DNA of 64,000 nucleotides from Xenorhabdus vietnamensis (GTDB lineage Bacteria > Pseudomonadota > Gammaproteobacteria > Enterobacterales > Enterobacteriaceae): NCBI RefSeq assembly GCF_002127535.1, contig NZ_MUBJ01000008.1, forward strand, positions 62,001-126,000. The letters are read 5' to 3'. The notes below the pieces were generated by a model. It saw only the letters and a list, made by a program, of their open reading frames with translations. It ran no database searches and was not told the origin of the DNA. This document shows, piece after piece, positions 51,814 through 61,394 of the stretch; the first letter of the stretch is position 1; every line of letters starts with the position of its first letter. The position numbers and the translations under genes were made by a program.

Positions 51814-52629
51814 ATGTCATATCGCGTTATTGCGCTGGATCTAGATGGAACACTACTCGATCCACAAAAACGTATTTTGCCAGAATCACTGGCAGCCCTA
51901 AATGAAGCCCGTCAATCCGGTATCAAAGTTCTGATTGTAACTGGACGCCATCATGTCGCCATCCATCCTTTCTATCAAGCGCTGCAACTTGATACTCCTG
52001 CCATTTGTTGCAATGGAACTTATTCATATGATTATCATGAAAAGAAAATCTTGGCTTCTAATCCACTCTCCATCCAAGAAGCCTCTCAAGCACTTTCCTA
52101 TCTACAAGATACGGAAATTCAGCATCTGATGTATGTTGATGATGCCATTTTATATCAATTTCCTCACACTGTAGCCCGAACCCTTGCATGGTCCGATTCC
52201 CTGCCTGAGCACCAACGCCCTAATATTCAGCAAACAGGAAACTTTCGAGATGCAATCCATAATGTGAATTTCATCTGGAAATTCGCCACCAGCTCACCCA
52301 ATTTAGTAAAACTACGTGAGATTAGTGAACAAATTGAGGAAAATGTTGGCCTTGAGTATGAATGGTCATGGTTTGATCAGATAGATATAGCCAAAAAAGG
52401 TAATAGCAAAGGCATGCGGTTACAGCAATGGGTGGAATCTCAAGGTATGAGCATGAAAGATGTGATTGCGTTTGGTGATAATTATAATGATCTCAGTATG
52501 CTGGAAAGTGCTGGACTGGGAGTCGCTATGGGAAATGGCGTTGATGCTGTCAAAGAGCGGGCAGATATTGTCACACGGGATAATACCCAACCCGGCATAG
52601 CTGAAGTCCTTCGAAAATACGTTCTGTAA
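51814..52629 (+). CDS. ybhA: HAD-superfamily phosphatase YbhA
   Basis: Cof-type HAD hydrolase of 271 aa (E. coli YbhA 272), described in E. coli as a pyridoxal phosphate phosphatase. Catalytic motif I is ALDLDGTLLDP, followed by IVTGRHHVAIHPFYQAL, AICCNGTYSYDYH, and motif IV VIAFGDNYNDLSML. ATG 51814 with GAGG 8 nt upstream is preferred to the 19-codon longer frame. Divergent from pgl, as in E. coli. Confidence 0.94.
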   Translation: MSYRVIALDLDGTLLDPQKRILPESLAALNEARQSGIKVLIVTGRHHVAIHPFYQALQLDTPAICCNGTYSYDYHEKKILASNPLSIQEASQALSYLQDTEIQHLMYVDDAILYQFPHTVARTLAWSDSLPEHQRPNIQQTGNFRDAIHNVNFIWKFATSSPNLVKLREISEQIEENVGLEYEWSWFDQIDIAKKGNSKGMRLQQWVESQGMSMKDVIAFGDNYNDLSMLESAGLGVAMGNGVDAVKERADIVTRDNTQPGIAEVLRKYVL

Positions 52630-53099
52630 TTATTGTCATTTTCAGACATAAGAAGTGCGGCATATAGAGTCACGATACAAGCAGTGATTCAAGGTGCTTT
52701 TTTAAGAAGTTAACAATCAGCTAAAATTGCTGATGGAATACAGTTCTAAATTAATTAAAAAATCACTTCCTAAAAGCATACAATGCGACAGGAAGTGATT
52801 TATATAAGGATTCTTTTTTCCACTCATAAAAAGTAGGCCTGCTTATACTGAGGTGGCAATATTAGAACAGTTGCACTGATTACCCAAATATCACTGGTAG
52901 CCTAGCGACCCATTCTACTGAATGGGCATTATACCTTCCAGAATGACGTTCAATTTATCGACCTCGGCGGTGCTGGTAATGAATTGACTGTTCATCTGCG
53001 TAAACATGCTGATATAGTGTGGTACTGGACAACATTTTCGTGCACAAGCCATATCCAAAGGATTTCAATTAGCATTCACAGAAAGCCTTGTCCACTTAA
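52630..53099. other. Degenerate intergenic stretch
   Basis: Contains a hairpin AATCACTTCCT/AGGAAGTGATT (52761-52771 and 52790-52800), possibly the ybhA terminator. Around 52907-53103 a frame beginning RPILLNGHYTF and including NDVQFIDLGGAGNELTVHLR is open but has no start codon. It looks like eroded coding DNA that I cannot assign. Confidence 0.5.
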
Positions 53100-53389
53100 T
53101 TAAAGTACCAGTGTAATTGGATTACATGGCAACTGATTGTATCGATTGACGGTTTACTGAGAGTTGGAAAAACCACTCTCGGCTTAAGACCTAGCAAAAA
53201 GTATAATATCGAACATTTGCCAGAATTCTGTCTGCCCAAATTAGCTCGTATTTAGTCAAGAATTTCTATGCTATTAGTGGCGCGGTTTTTTGTGGGCGTC
53301 AAAGGCTATGGAAAAAATGGAATAGATGTGCGATCCGTGCAAGACACAAAGACACTTTTTATCGGAATATTATTCGTGAATCAAAATAA
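53100..53389 (+). pseudogene. Decayed P-loop kinase-like gene
   Basis: Two fragments in different frames. The first, 53100-53255, contains LIVSIDGLLRVGKTTLG, a match to the GxxxxGKT Walker A of thymidylate-kinase-like NTPases, and ends in TAG. The second, about 53222-53389, reads KNFYAISGAVFCGRQR ... RHKDTFYRNIIRESK and stops inside the start of the Nudix gene. No start codon is evident. Overlap of its stop with the Nudix GTG start suggests an ancestral two-gene operon. Confidence 0.55.
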
Positions 53390-53861
53390 TACTGCCACTA
53401 TTCGTATTTCAGCAAAAGCCATCATTATTCACAAAGACCAGATTCTACTCGTCAGATATAAATCGGATTCAGATGAATGGTATACCCTTCCAGGTGGGGG
53501 ACAACTGTTTGGAGAAACATTGACTCAAACATTGATTAGGGAGTGTCTTGAAGAGACGACATACAAGATTGAACCTGTACGGCTGGTATTTGTCAGAGAA
53601 TATATAGGAAGCAATCATGAATTCGCCGAATTTGATAAAGACGTCCATCAAATCGAATTGATGTTTCTTGCCTCGCTTGCCGATAAGAATCCCGATATTC
53701 ATAACCTAAATATCAATGCGGATAGGGATCAAATAGGTGCTCAATGGATCAGTTTGGAAGATGTTATAAACCTGCCATTATTTCCTGCGGTTCTACGCCC
53801 CTTGGTTGTAGAAAAGCGTTTTTCCTCCGGTTCTCCTATCTATTTAGGGGATGTGAATTAA
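53376..53861 (+). CDS. Nudix hydrolase
   Basis: 161 aa from GTG 53376. The Nudix box is GGGQLFGETLTQTLIRECLEE plus the following residue, written here as its key pattern G-x5-E-x7-RE-x-x-E-E with the catalytic Glu cluster intact. The substrate is unknown. The frame is open upstream to an ATG at 53268, but that 36-residue extension overlaps the decayed P-loop gene and lacks Nudix character. GGA precedes the GTG by 9 nt. Confidence 0.75.
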   Translation: MNQNNTATIRISAKAIIIHKDQILLVRYKSDSDEWYTLPGGGQLFGETLTQTLIRECLEETTYKIEPVRLVFVREYIGSNHEFAEFDKDVHQIELMFLASLADKNPDIHNLNINADRDQIGAQWISLEDVINLPLFPAVLRPLVVEKRFSSGSPIYLGDVN

Positions 53862-54043
53862 GACTGAACGATGAAAATGTGCCGTCGTCTTCTGAGATGA
53901 CAATGATCTTTGGCTATTAGTGGAAGAGTGCGTAAAGTGGCAGTGAATCAGTCATGAAATGGCTCACTGCTGCACTCCCACTCCCTATATACATAAATAT
54001 CTATGTGTATCATTTCCTACGTATATAGTTCCCTACTACATAC

Positions 54044-55108
54044 TCATAAGTGACGATTTAAAGAAATACTCTTTATTTGTGCATACAGCCATTGCCCTAC
54101 CCGCAGATTAAGCTCTTCCCGCGCCCAAGGTGTAATTCTCGCCCATAAGCTATGTTCACTCAGTGCCAATTTAACATCAACCTGACCATGCTCTTCAAAA
54201 ACCTCAATGACTTTTACTTGCAAAGTGTTACGGATGCTACTGGCTTTTGGTGGCTCCAAAACTAAGGAAACATCTGATGCATCAATGCGGATACGCAAAT
54301 CAGTTCCCGGAGAGGCATTAGTTTGTGGTAGCCAAAGAATTTTGTCAGCTACCGCTACTGCGGTCATTTGATAACGCTGATGGTGTTCCATGACAAATAC
54401 TTTCAGTATGCTGCCAAGACTCTCTTTCTGCAGCCACGGACGTAGTGCACTGCTCGACCAAACGTCTTCCAAAGTCCCTGTCGCCCTGATTTTTCCTTTG
54501 TCCATGACGATAACATTATCTGCCAAGCGTAAAATTTCATCCAAACTGTGACTTACATACAGAATCGGGATTTTGACATCTTCAGACAGTTTTTCTAGAT
54601 AGGGTAATAACTCACGTTTACGTGGTAAATCTAATGATGCCAATGGTTCATCCATCAGCAAGATCTCAGGGGCTGTCAGTAATGCACGACCAATCGCTAC
54701 CCGCTGTTTTTCTCCACCAGATAATGTGATGGGAAAACGTGACAGTAAATGTTCAATCCCCAACAAACCAATAATGGTGTCAAACTGCGGTTTCATTTCT
54801 GGCACCATACCGTATTGTAGGTTTCCCTTCACACGATAATGCGGGAAAAGGCGTGCATCCTGAAAAACATAACCAATTCGGCGCTTTTCTGGTGGTAGAA
54901 AGATATTGTGTTCTGTATCCACTAAGGTGGACCCGTTTAAAACAATGCGGCCCTTTTGTGGATGACTCAATCCCGCAATAACGTTGATCAATGAGGTTTT
55001 TCCTGCCCCCGAAAGTCCAAATATGGCGGTAATGCTTTCTGTTGGCAATGTAGTATCAACCTGCATGTGCAGCTCACCCAAACGCTGCTCAAAATCCAGT
55101 TCTAACAT
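54044..55108 (-). CDS. modC: Molybdate ABC transporter ATP-binding protein
   Basis: 354 aa (E. coli 352). N-terminal ATPase with [21 protein letters not shown]-loop, [16 protein letters not shown] and [11 protein letters not shown], then a C-terminal Mop/TOBE domain that binds molybdate ([16 protein letters not shown]). ATG 55108 with GGGGG 6 nt upstream matches the E. coli start MLEL. It overlaps the modB stop by 7 nt. Confidence 0.96.
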   Translation of the reverse strand: MLELDFEQRLGELHMQVDTTLPTESITAIFGLSGAGKTSLINVIAGLSHPQKGRIVLNGSTLVDTEHNIFLPPEKRRIGYVFQDARLFPHYRVKGNLQYGMVPEMKPQFDTIIGLLGIEHLLSRFPITLSGGEKQRVAIGRALLTAPEILLMDEPLASLDLPRKRELLPYLEKLSEDVKIPILYVSHSLDEILRLADNVIVMDKGKIRATGTLEDVWSSSALRPWLQKESLGSILKVFVMEHHQRYQMTAVAVADKILWLPQTNASPGTDLRIRIDASDVSLVLEPPKASSIRNTLQVKVIEVFEEHGQVDVKLALSEHSLWARITPWAREELNLRVGQWLYAQIKSISLNRHL

Positions 55109-55794
55109 GCTGCCCCCAAACGTTTTCTCCCCCAACGTGTCAGCCATTCGGAAAGCATCAATGAAATCAGCGCCAATGCAATTGCAATTACGCACAGACG
55201 GGCTGCGGCTGTTTCCGCACCTGGTGTTTCTATCAAGGTGTACATGGCAAGGGGAATAGTGCGGGTCTCCCCCGGAATATTCGAAACAAAAGTAATGGTT
55301 GCTCCAAATTCCCCCAACGATCGGGCGAATGCCAATACCGCACCAACAATGATGCCGGGTAATGATAGCGGCAGGGTAATGGTGAAAAAGACTTTAAGCG
55401 AACTCGCTCCCAATGTATGAGCAGCCTGTTCCAAACGCCGATCTATGCTCTCCAGCGATAACCGAATGGCTCTGACCATCAGCGGAAAAGCCACGACAGC
55501 CGAAGCTAACGCCGCTCCTGTCCAATCAAATGCAAAACTGACACCAAACCAGCCATAAAGGAATTCACCAATTACTCCACGACGCCCCATGCTGATGAGC
55601 AACAGATATCCCACTACCACCGGTGGTAATACCAGTGGCAAATGGATAATGCTGTCAAGCAGGGATTTCCCAAAAAACTGGCAACGAGCCAGCATCCATG
55701 CCATTAATATCCCGAATGGCAAACTGAATAACACAGCAATCCCTGAGATTTTTAAGCTCAGTAAAATTGCCTGCCATTCATATTCACTTAACAT
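55102..55794 (-). CDS. modB: Molybdate ABC transporter permease
   Basis: 230 aa with five to six membrane segments and the EAA loop [21 protein letters not shown] in shortened form [10 protein letters not shown]. Conserved [15 protein letters not shown] and [23 protein letters not shown] 55794 lies immediately after GGAG, which is tight; the in-frame TTG at 55800 has AGGA at better spacing and is a possible alternative start. Second gene of modABC. Confidence 0.94.
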   Translation of the reverse strand: MLSEYEWQAILLSLKISGIAVLFSLPFGILMAWMLARCQFFGKSLLDSIIHLPLVLPPVVVGYLLLISMGRRGVIGEFLYGWFGVSFAFDWTGAALASAVVAFPLMVRAIRLSLESIDRRLEQAAHTLGASSLKVFFTITLPLSLPGIIVGAVLAFARSLGEFGATITFVSNIPGETRTIPLAMYTLIETPGAETAAARLCVIAIALALISLMLSEWLTRWGRKRLGAAC

Positions 55795-55811
55795 CTCCAA
55801 AAGATCAGTTC

Positions 55812-56582
55812 CTACAGAGGACTAAAACCGTAGCGTTTAAAAATTGCAGCGGCTTCAGGGGTTTTAAGATAATCATAAAAATCATGAACAGCCTGTTTTT
55901 CATGGCCTTTGATTATTGCAATCGGATATTCCACCGGTTTATGGCTTTCCGGTGGGAAAACACCCACAACTTTCACCTTATTGCTGGCAACGGCATCAGA
56001 ACCATAAACAATGCCCAACGGGGCTTCAGCACGTTCCACCAGCGCCATGCCACTACGTACGTTGTTAGTACGCGCCATAAGCGGACTGACTGTCTCCCAT
56101 GCATTCAAATATTGCAGCGATTCTTTGGCATAAATACCAACTGGTACATGATCAGGATCGCCAACAGCTAAGCGCTCTCCCGCTAGTAAAGATTTCCATT
56201 TTGTTTCTCGGTTGATGTCAATTTTGTCTAATTTGCTCCCTTTGGGAGCTATCAGTACAAGCTGGTTACCCAATAAGGTATGACGGGTATTCTCAACAAT
56301 TAATTGTTTATCAGTGACGTAATTCATCCACTGCTGATCGGCAGAAATAAAAATATCCGCAGGTGCTCCCTGCTCTATCTGACGAGCCAGTGTCGAAGAT
56401 GAAGCGTAAGAAGCAACAATATCTCCCTGTTTTTCTTTTTTGTACTGTGCCGCAATATCATCAAGTGCATTAGTTAATGAAGCAGCCGCAAAAACCGTCA
56501 CTTTATCTGTTGCCCAGACGTTTCCAACAAGCGCACAAGAGACCACAGCCCCTGTCAGAAACTGATAAACTTTCTTTTTCAT
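55812..56582 (-). CDS. modA: Molybdate-binding periplasmic protein
   Basis: 256 aa (E. coli 257). Sec signal peptide residues 1-24 (cleavage after WA). Mature protein begins TDKVTVFAAASLTNALDDIA with the oxyanion-binding Ser, then SYASSSTLARQIEQGAPADI and GDPDHVPVGIYAKESL. ATG 56582 with AGGTGA 7 nt upstream is chosen. First gene of modABC, preceded by a ModE operator. Confidence 0.96.
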   Translation of the reverse strand: MKKKVYQFLTGAVVSCALVGNVWATDKVTVFAAASLTNALDDIAAQYKKEKQGDIVASYASSSTLARQIEQGAPADIFISADQQWMNYVTDKQLIVENTRHTLLGNQLVLIAPKGSKLDKIDINRETKWKSLLAGERLAVGDPDHVPVGIYAKESLQYLNAWETVSPLMARTNNVRSGMALVERAEAPLGIVYGSDAVASNKVKVVGVFPPESHKPVEYPIAIIKGHEKQAVHDFYDYLKTPEAAAIFKRYGFSPL

Positions 56583-56613
56583 TTTACATTCACCTAAGAT
56601 AATCAATATGGTG

Positions 56614-56637
56614 CGTTGTATATAGCAAGATACAACG
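56614..56637 (-). promoter_or_regulatory. ModE operator at modABC
   Basis: 24-bp palindrome CGTTGTAT-N8-ATACAACG, 32 nt upstream of modA. Organisation equals the E. coli ModE site (CGTTATAT-N8-ACATAACG type). Molybdate-loaded ModE would repress modABC. The modE gene itself is at 58.7 kb. Confidence 0.88.
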
Positions 56638-56973
56638 TTAAATGAAAATGCTATTCTAAGATTAATCGGCAAGTTGTGAGCCAGTTTTAGCTTTTATATT
56701 AATTCAATGTAAAGGTTGCAATGCAAAACATAAAAAAATTCAATCGCAACCATCAGTAATTAAGTAGATAAAACTTATTAATGTGATATTGATATAAAAA
56801 GGTGCTGTATAAAGACTTTATATATAGTGCCATGTGCTGCTATATCATATGGTAATAAGTGCCGCAGCAATGTACATTAATTCACTGAAAATTGTGTTAC
56901 TTAATTTCTGATGTGTATTGGCTCTCTGAAAACAGTACTCAGTCTTTTTTGCATACATCATAAGGACTAACAA
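56638..56973. other. Divergent modA/MFS intergenic region
   Basis: About 335 nt, AT-rich. A short palindrome TATAAAG-A-CTTTATA (56808-56822) is the only structure besides the ModE site. AAGGA at the right end serves the MFS gene. Confidence 0.55.
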
Positions 56974-58212
56974 TTGTCACATACAACTCCCTCACAAAAG
57001 ACACTAATGCAAAAAGGCATCACTAAACATCGACTACTGACAATTGCTGGCTTGGGATGGATGTTTGATGCACTGGATATCGGACTTCTATCATTTTTAC
57101 TCGCTGCACTAAAACAAGACTGGGGGCTGAGCGCACAACAGCTGGGATGGATAGGCAGTATTAACTCGATCGGCATGGCAGTTGGCGCTTTTTTCTTTGG
57201 TGTGATGGCTGACAAAACAGGGCGAAAATCGGCTTTTATCGTCACATTGCTGCTGTTTAGCATTGGTAGTGGGTTAACAGCGTTAGTTTCTACACTCACA
57301 GCATTACTTGTACTGCGTTTTATCATAGGCATGGGACTGGGCGGTGAACTACCAGTGGCATCAACATTGGTGTCTGAAAGCGTGGAATCCCATGAGCGCG
57401 GACGCATGGTTGTGGTACTGGAGAGCTTTTGGGCCTTTGGCTGGCTGGCAGCAGCATTGATTGCCTATTTTATTATTCCCAATTATGGATGGCGCGTTGC
57501 AATGCTGTTAAGCGCGTTACCCGCGTTTTACGCTATCTACCTGCGTATACATCTACCTGATTCGCCTCGCTATACACAAATGTCTACCCAGAAAGTACGT
57601 CCCTCAATTGTGAATAACATACAAGCGGTATGGTCAGTGGACTACCGTAGGGCGACTATTATGCTGTGGGTTCTATGGTTCTGCGTGGTGTTTTCCTACT
57701 ATGGCATATTTCTGTGGTTGCCAAGCGTGATAATACTTAAAGGGTTTAGTCTGGTAAAAAGTTTCCAATATGTGTTAATCATGACTCTGGCTCAACTTCC
57801 TGGCTATTTTACAGCTGCCTGGCTAATTGAGCGCTGCGGACGCAAATTCGTTCTGACAAGCTATCTGATAGGAACGGCTGTCTCGGCCTATTTCTTCGGC
57901 GCGGCTGACAGTGTTACTCAGCTTCTGATTTTTGGCATTTTGCTGTCATTTTTCAACCTTGGTGCCTGGGGTGCAATTTATGCTTACACTCCTGAGCAAT
58001 ATCCGACAGCAATCCGGGCAACTGGTGCAGGCATGGCTGCGGCGATTGGACGAATCGGTGGTATTCTTGGCCCACTGATGGTTGGTTATTTGGTGGCGAT
58101 AAATGCCTCAGTTTCGCTGATCTTCGCCCTGTTCTGTGCTTCAATTCTGGTAGCGGTAGTGACAGTGATTTGGTTGGGGAAAGAGACGCGTCAAATGGAT
58201 CTAATACCGTAG
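56974..58212 (+). CDS. NiaP/sugar-porter-like MFS transporter
   Basis: 412 aa with 12 predicted membrane segments. MFS loop motifs are GVMADKTGRKSAF and RFIIGMGLGGELPVA, plus LPDSPRYTQMS and ERCGRKFVLTSYL. Closest in style to NiaP-type transporters for nicotinate and related aromatic acids, but the substrate is not certain. The start is probably TTG 56974: AAGGA lies 7 nt upstream, whereas the ATG at 57007 has no ribosome site. It lies between modA and acrZ, where E. coli has no such gene. Confidence 0.85.
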   Translation: MSHTTPSQKTLMQKGITKHRLLTIAGLGWMFDALDIGLLSFLLAALKQDWGLSAQQLGWIGSINSIGMAVGAFFFGVMADKTGRKSAFIVTLLLFSIGSGLTALVSTLTALLVLRFIIGMGLGGELPVASTLVSESVESHERGRMVVVLESFWAFGWLAAALIAYFIIPNYGWRVAMLLSALPAFYAIYLRIHLPDSPRYTQMSTQKVRPSIVNNIQAVWSVDYRRATIMLWVLWFCVVFSYYGIFLWLPSVIILKGFSLVKSFQYVLIMTLAQLPGYFTAAWLIERCGRKFVLTSYLIGTAVSAYFFGAADSVTQLLIFGILLSFFNLGAWGAIYAYTPEQYPTAIRATGAGMAAAIGRIGGILGPLMVGYLVAINASVSLIFALFCASILVAVVTVIWLGKETRQMDLIP

Positions 58213-58249
58213 AGGAAAAAGGTAGGTGTTCTTGCCGGGATAATATAAT

Positions 58250-58284
58250 GAAAAAAACAAACCCTGTTGTTTCGAACAGGGTTT
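58250..58284 (-). terminator. Intrinsic terminator of acrZ
   Basis: AAACCCTGTT/AACAGGGTTT stem (58259-58284); on the minus strand it is followed by GTTTTTTT. It also lies downstream of the convergent MFS gene. Confidence 0.8.
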
Positions 58285-58349
58285 ATCAGTGATCTGAATC
58301 CAGGATATACGGGCCTATGGAGAAGAAACCAGATAGAGTGAGGCCAAAA

Positions 58350-58490
58350 CTATCGTTCAATACCTTTCGTTTCACTTTTAGAAATAATATTAAACAATCC
58401 CCCAAGCCCGTAAATCAACGCCAAAATAGCAGCCATCACTACGGGAACCATAATCAGCGCAAATCCCATACTTTTAAGCAATTCAAACAT
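58350..58490 (-). CDS. acrZ: AcrZ, small AcrB-associated membrane protein
   Basis: 46 aa single-pass inner-membrane helix: [18 protein letters not shown], then [14 protein letters not shown] and a short charged tail. It matches E. coli AcrZ (49 aa; MLELLKSLVFAVIMVPVV...), which binds AcrB and tunes substrate export by AcrAB-TolC. GAGG lies 5 nt before the ATG, and an intrinsic terminator follows. Position next to modE, divergent from it, is the same as in E. coli. Confidence 0.9.
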   Translation of the reverse strand: MFELLKSMGFALIMVPVVMAAILALIYGLGGLFNIISKSETKGIER

Positions 58491-58666
58491 GCTAACCTCA
58501 TATCCTGAGTGACTAACAAATTAACAGTATCGTACCTGAGCCAGATATGACACAGACATTAATCTAGCTATTCTAGACAATAAAAAAGTAACAGTAACCG
58601 ACGAAACGTGCGATTCTTATGATTCTGTTATAAAAACTTTCAAATATTTGCCCGAAATGAATCACT

Positions 58667-59458
58667 ATGCAAGCCCAAATATTATTAACACTGAAATTGC
58701 AACAACGTCTGTTCGCTGATCCCCGGCGAATTGAGTTGCTTAAACAGATTAAAATTACTGGTTCTATCAGCCAAGGAGCAAAGCAGGCTGGGATCAGCTA
58801 CAAGAGTGCTTGGGATGCCATCAATGAAATGAATCAGCTCGCAGATGAGGTATTGGTAGAACGCGCCACAGGAGGAAAAGGCGGTGGTGGAGCCCAACTT
58901 ACGCATTATGGTGAACGCCTGTTGCAGCTTTATGATCTACTGGAAAAAATTCAACAAAAAGCGTTTGATGCCCTGAAAGAAGGCTCTCAGCCACTGGATA
59001 GCCTGTTCACTGCTATATCTCGCTTTTCGTTACAAACCAGCGCCCGGAATCAATTTTTTGGTACGATCATTGAACGTAACCACGAAAATATTCAACAAAA
59101 TGTGCGTGTTTTATTGGCCGATGGTAAAACATCAATCTCTGCGGCTTTAACGGAACAAAGTGCAAATCGGCTGAATTTAATTGAAGGGAAAGAAGTGCTG
59201 GTGTTAATTAAAGCTCCGTGGATAACCTTAACTAAAGATCGTGTCCCTGCGGCTTCATTCGATAATGTCCTATCCAGCCAAATTAACCACATTGAAGCAG
59301 GGGCAGAATTCAGTGAAATTATTCTGACACTTGATGGCGGTGAATCCCTTTGCGTAACGTTATCTAATCAAGAAGTATCGCGTTTACAGCTCCAGTCTCA
59401 CGATTCTGTCACTGCTCTTTTCAATGCTGATAAAGTGATTATTGCCACTCTGTGCTAA
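58667..59458 (+). CDS. modE: Molybdate-responsive regulator ModE
   Basis: 263 aa (E. coli 262). N-terminal winged helix-turn-helix with SISQGAKQAGISYKSAWDAI and VERATGGKGGGGAQLT, followed by two Mop (TOBE) domains that bind molybdate at the dimer interface (RNHENIQQNVRVLL and INHIEAGAEFSEIILTL). It represses modABC and activates moaA; candidate sites for both are in this window. Followed by modF. Confidence 0.96.
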   Translation: MQAQILLTLKLQQRLFADPRRIELLKQIKITGSISQGAKQAGISYKSAWDAINEMNQLADEVLVERATGGKGGGGAQLTHYGERLLQLYDLLEKIQQKAFDALKEGSQPLDSLFTAISRFSLQTSARNQFFGTIIERNHENIQQNVRVLLADGKTSISAALTEQSANRLNLIEGKEVLVLIKAPWITLTKDRVPAASFDNVLSSQINHIEAGAEFSEIILTLDGGESLCVTLSNQEVSRLQLQSHDSVTALFNADKVIIATLC

Positions 59459-59698
59459 ATTCCCATGCTAGCTGTGCTCCCCCTGTAAGCCTATCTGTCA
59501 GGGGGATCTCTGTTTCTCTTTCACTTCCCCCACATTCTTTCTATGCTTTGCAATATGATGCCCCGTTAAGACTATTTTCAATCGATTTCAAAAATTATTA
59601 CCCCTCAATGAATAACAGACAGCTACACATTGACATTGAACATTATTCCGCTTATTTCTGGTGATTCTTTAGTTGATGTTGCTTAAAAAGGAAGAAGA

Positions 59699-61183
59699 AT
59701 GTCTGAATTGCAAATAACGCAAGGTAGTTTCCGTTTAAGTGACACCCGTACCCTACGGCTACCGTCACTGAAAATTATTTCTGGGGAAAGTTGGGCCTTT
59801 GTTGGTGCCAATGGCAGTGGAAAATCTTCGTTGGCTCGTGCTCTGTCAGATGAACTAATTCAACTGGCAGGTGAACGTCATTGCTCGTTTCATACACCAA
59901 TGCGTTTATCTTTTGAACAATTGCAAAAGCTGATTGATGAAGAATGGCTACGCAACAATACAGACTTACTCAGTGAAGGAGAAGAGGATACTGGACGTAC
60001 GGCCGCAGCTATCATTCAACTTCACCATAAAGATAATGAATTGTGCCTTGAATTAAGCGAATATTTTGGTATTAAGGATTTGCTCTCGCGACGATTCAAA
60101 TATCTTTCAACGGGTGAAGTTCGTAAGGTTCTGCTGTGTCAGGCATTAATGGCAAATCCTGACCTGCTTATTCTTGATGAACCTTTTGATGGACTAGATG
60201 CTTATGCGCGAAATCAACTTATCCAGTTATTAAATTCTCTGGCTGCAAAAGGCATTACTTTAGCTCTGGTTTTAACCCGCTTCCATGAAATTCCTGATTT
60301 TGTCGAACAAGTCGGTGTACTGGCAGATTGCCATCTAACGTTGACCGGGAAAAAAGAACACATTTTGGCAGAATCTCTCGTGGCACAATTGGTACACAGT
60401 GAGGATCTAAAAAATATTCACCTTCCCGAAACAGATGAATATCGGACTGAAGAGCAACTTCCAACGGATCAACCATTAGTGTCAATGCGTAATGTTGTTG
60501 TTCAATATAATGACCAACCCATTTTGCACAACTTGAACTGGCAAGTGAATCCTAATGAACACTGGCAAATCATTGGTGAGAATGGTGCAGGAAAATCAAC
60601 TCTCCTTAGTCTGATTACAGGCGATCACCCCCAAGGTTATAGTAATGAGTTAATATTATTTGGCCGCCAACGGGGAAGTGGGGAAACAATCTGGGATATT
60701 AAACGGCATATTGGTTATATCAGTAACAGTGTTCATCTCGATTACCGAGTCAGTACCAGTGTCCGAAATGTCATTCTTTCAGGCTTTTTCGATTCAATAG
60801 GGCTTTATCAAGCTGTTTCTGATCGACAGCAACAATTAGCTGATCAATGGCTGGAATTATTGGGATTATCTGGTTCAACAGCAATTAGTCCCTTTCATAG
60901 TTTATCATGGGGACAACAACGACTTGTTTTGATTGCACGTGCTCTAGTAAAACACCCCGCGTTATTGATTCTGGATGAGCCTTTGCAGGGGCTTGATCCC
61001 TTAAACCGCCAGTTAGTTCTGCGCTTCATTGATATCATGATTTCTAATGGTGATACGCAGCTTCTGTTTGTTTCCCATCATCAAGAAGATGCACCAAAGT
61101 GCATTACTCATCGTCTGCGATTTGTTCCTGATGGTGAGATTTATCGGTATGAAACCGAAAGCATTTTTCTAGAGCTGTTGTAA
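59699..61183 (+). CDS. modF: Molybdate-associated ABC ATPase ModF
   Basis: 494 aa (E. coli 490) with two fused nucleotide-binding domains and no membrane segment. Domain 1: GANGSGKSSLARAL, LSTGEVRKVLLCQALM and LILDEPFDGLD. Domain 2: GENGAGKSTLLSLITGDHPQ, LSWGQQRLVLIARAL and LILDEPLQGLDP. The function is not known; it is cotranscribed with modE in E. coli. Here 240 nt separate the two, containing an unconvincing 70-codon frame. AAGGAAGAAG precedes the ATG. Confidence 0.94.
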   Translation: MSELQITQGSFRLSDTRTLRLPSLKIISGESWAFVGANGSGKSSLARALSDELIQLAGERHCSFHTPMRLSFEQLQKLIDEEWLRNNTDLLSEGEEDTGRTAAAIIQLHHKDNELCLELSEYFGIKDLLSRRFKYLSTGEVRKVLLCQALMANPDLLILDEPFDGLDAYARNQLIQLLNSLAAKGITLALVLTRFHEIPDFVEQVGVLADCHLTLTGKKEHILAESLVAQLVHSEDLKNIHLPETDEYRTEEQLPTDQPLVSMRNVVVQYNDQPILHNLNWQVNPNEHWQIIGENGAGKSTLLSLITGDHPQGYSNELILFGRQRGSGETIWDIKRHIGYISNSVHLDYRVSTSVRNVILSGFFDSIGLYQAVSDRQQQLADQWLELLGLSGSTAISPFHSLSWGQQRLVLIARALVKHPALLILDEPLQGLDPLNRQLVLRFIDIMISNGDTQLLFVSHHQEDAPKCITHRLRFVPDGEIYRYETESIFLELL

Positions 61184-61394
61184 GCCTCTTCCCCAATCCA
61201 GCATGTTACTGTGACCCCTCTCTTAATAGAGAGGGTTCCAGTGTTATCGATCAATCCAATCATTCTTTCTAAAATCAAGTGATATTTTTTTGATATTCTT
61301 TATTATTATTTTTGAATTCTTTAACCATTACTATAAAATCACCGCCTATTTTTAGACTATTTCATTGGTTTTTTCAAAGATAATAGGGAATTAT

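Noticed and set aside
58317-58508. 63-codon plus-strand frame
   Set aside because: It is the antisense shadow of acrZ, which has clear homology, a ribosome site and a terminator on the minus strand.
59452-59664. 70-codon frame between modE and modF
   Set aside because: It overlaps the modE stop, has no ribosome site or recognisable motif, and its composition is unlike the neighbouring genes.
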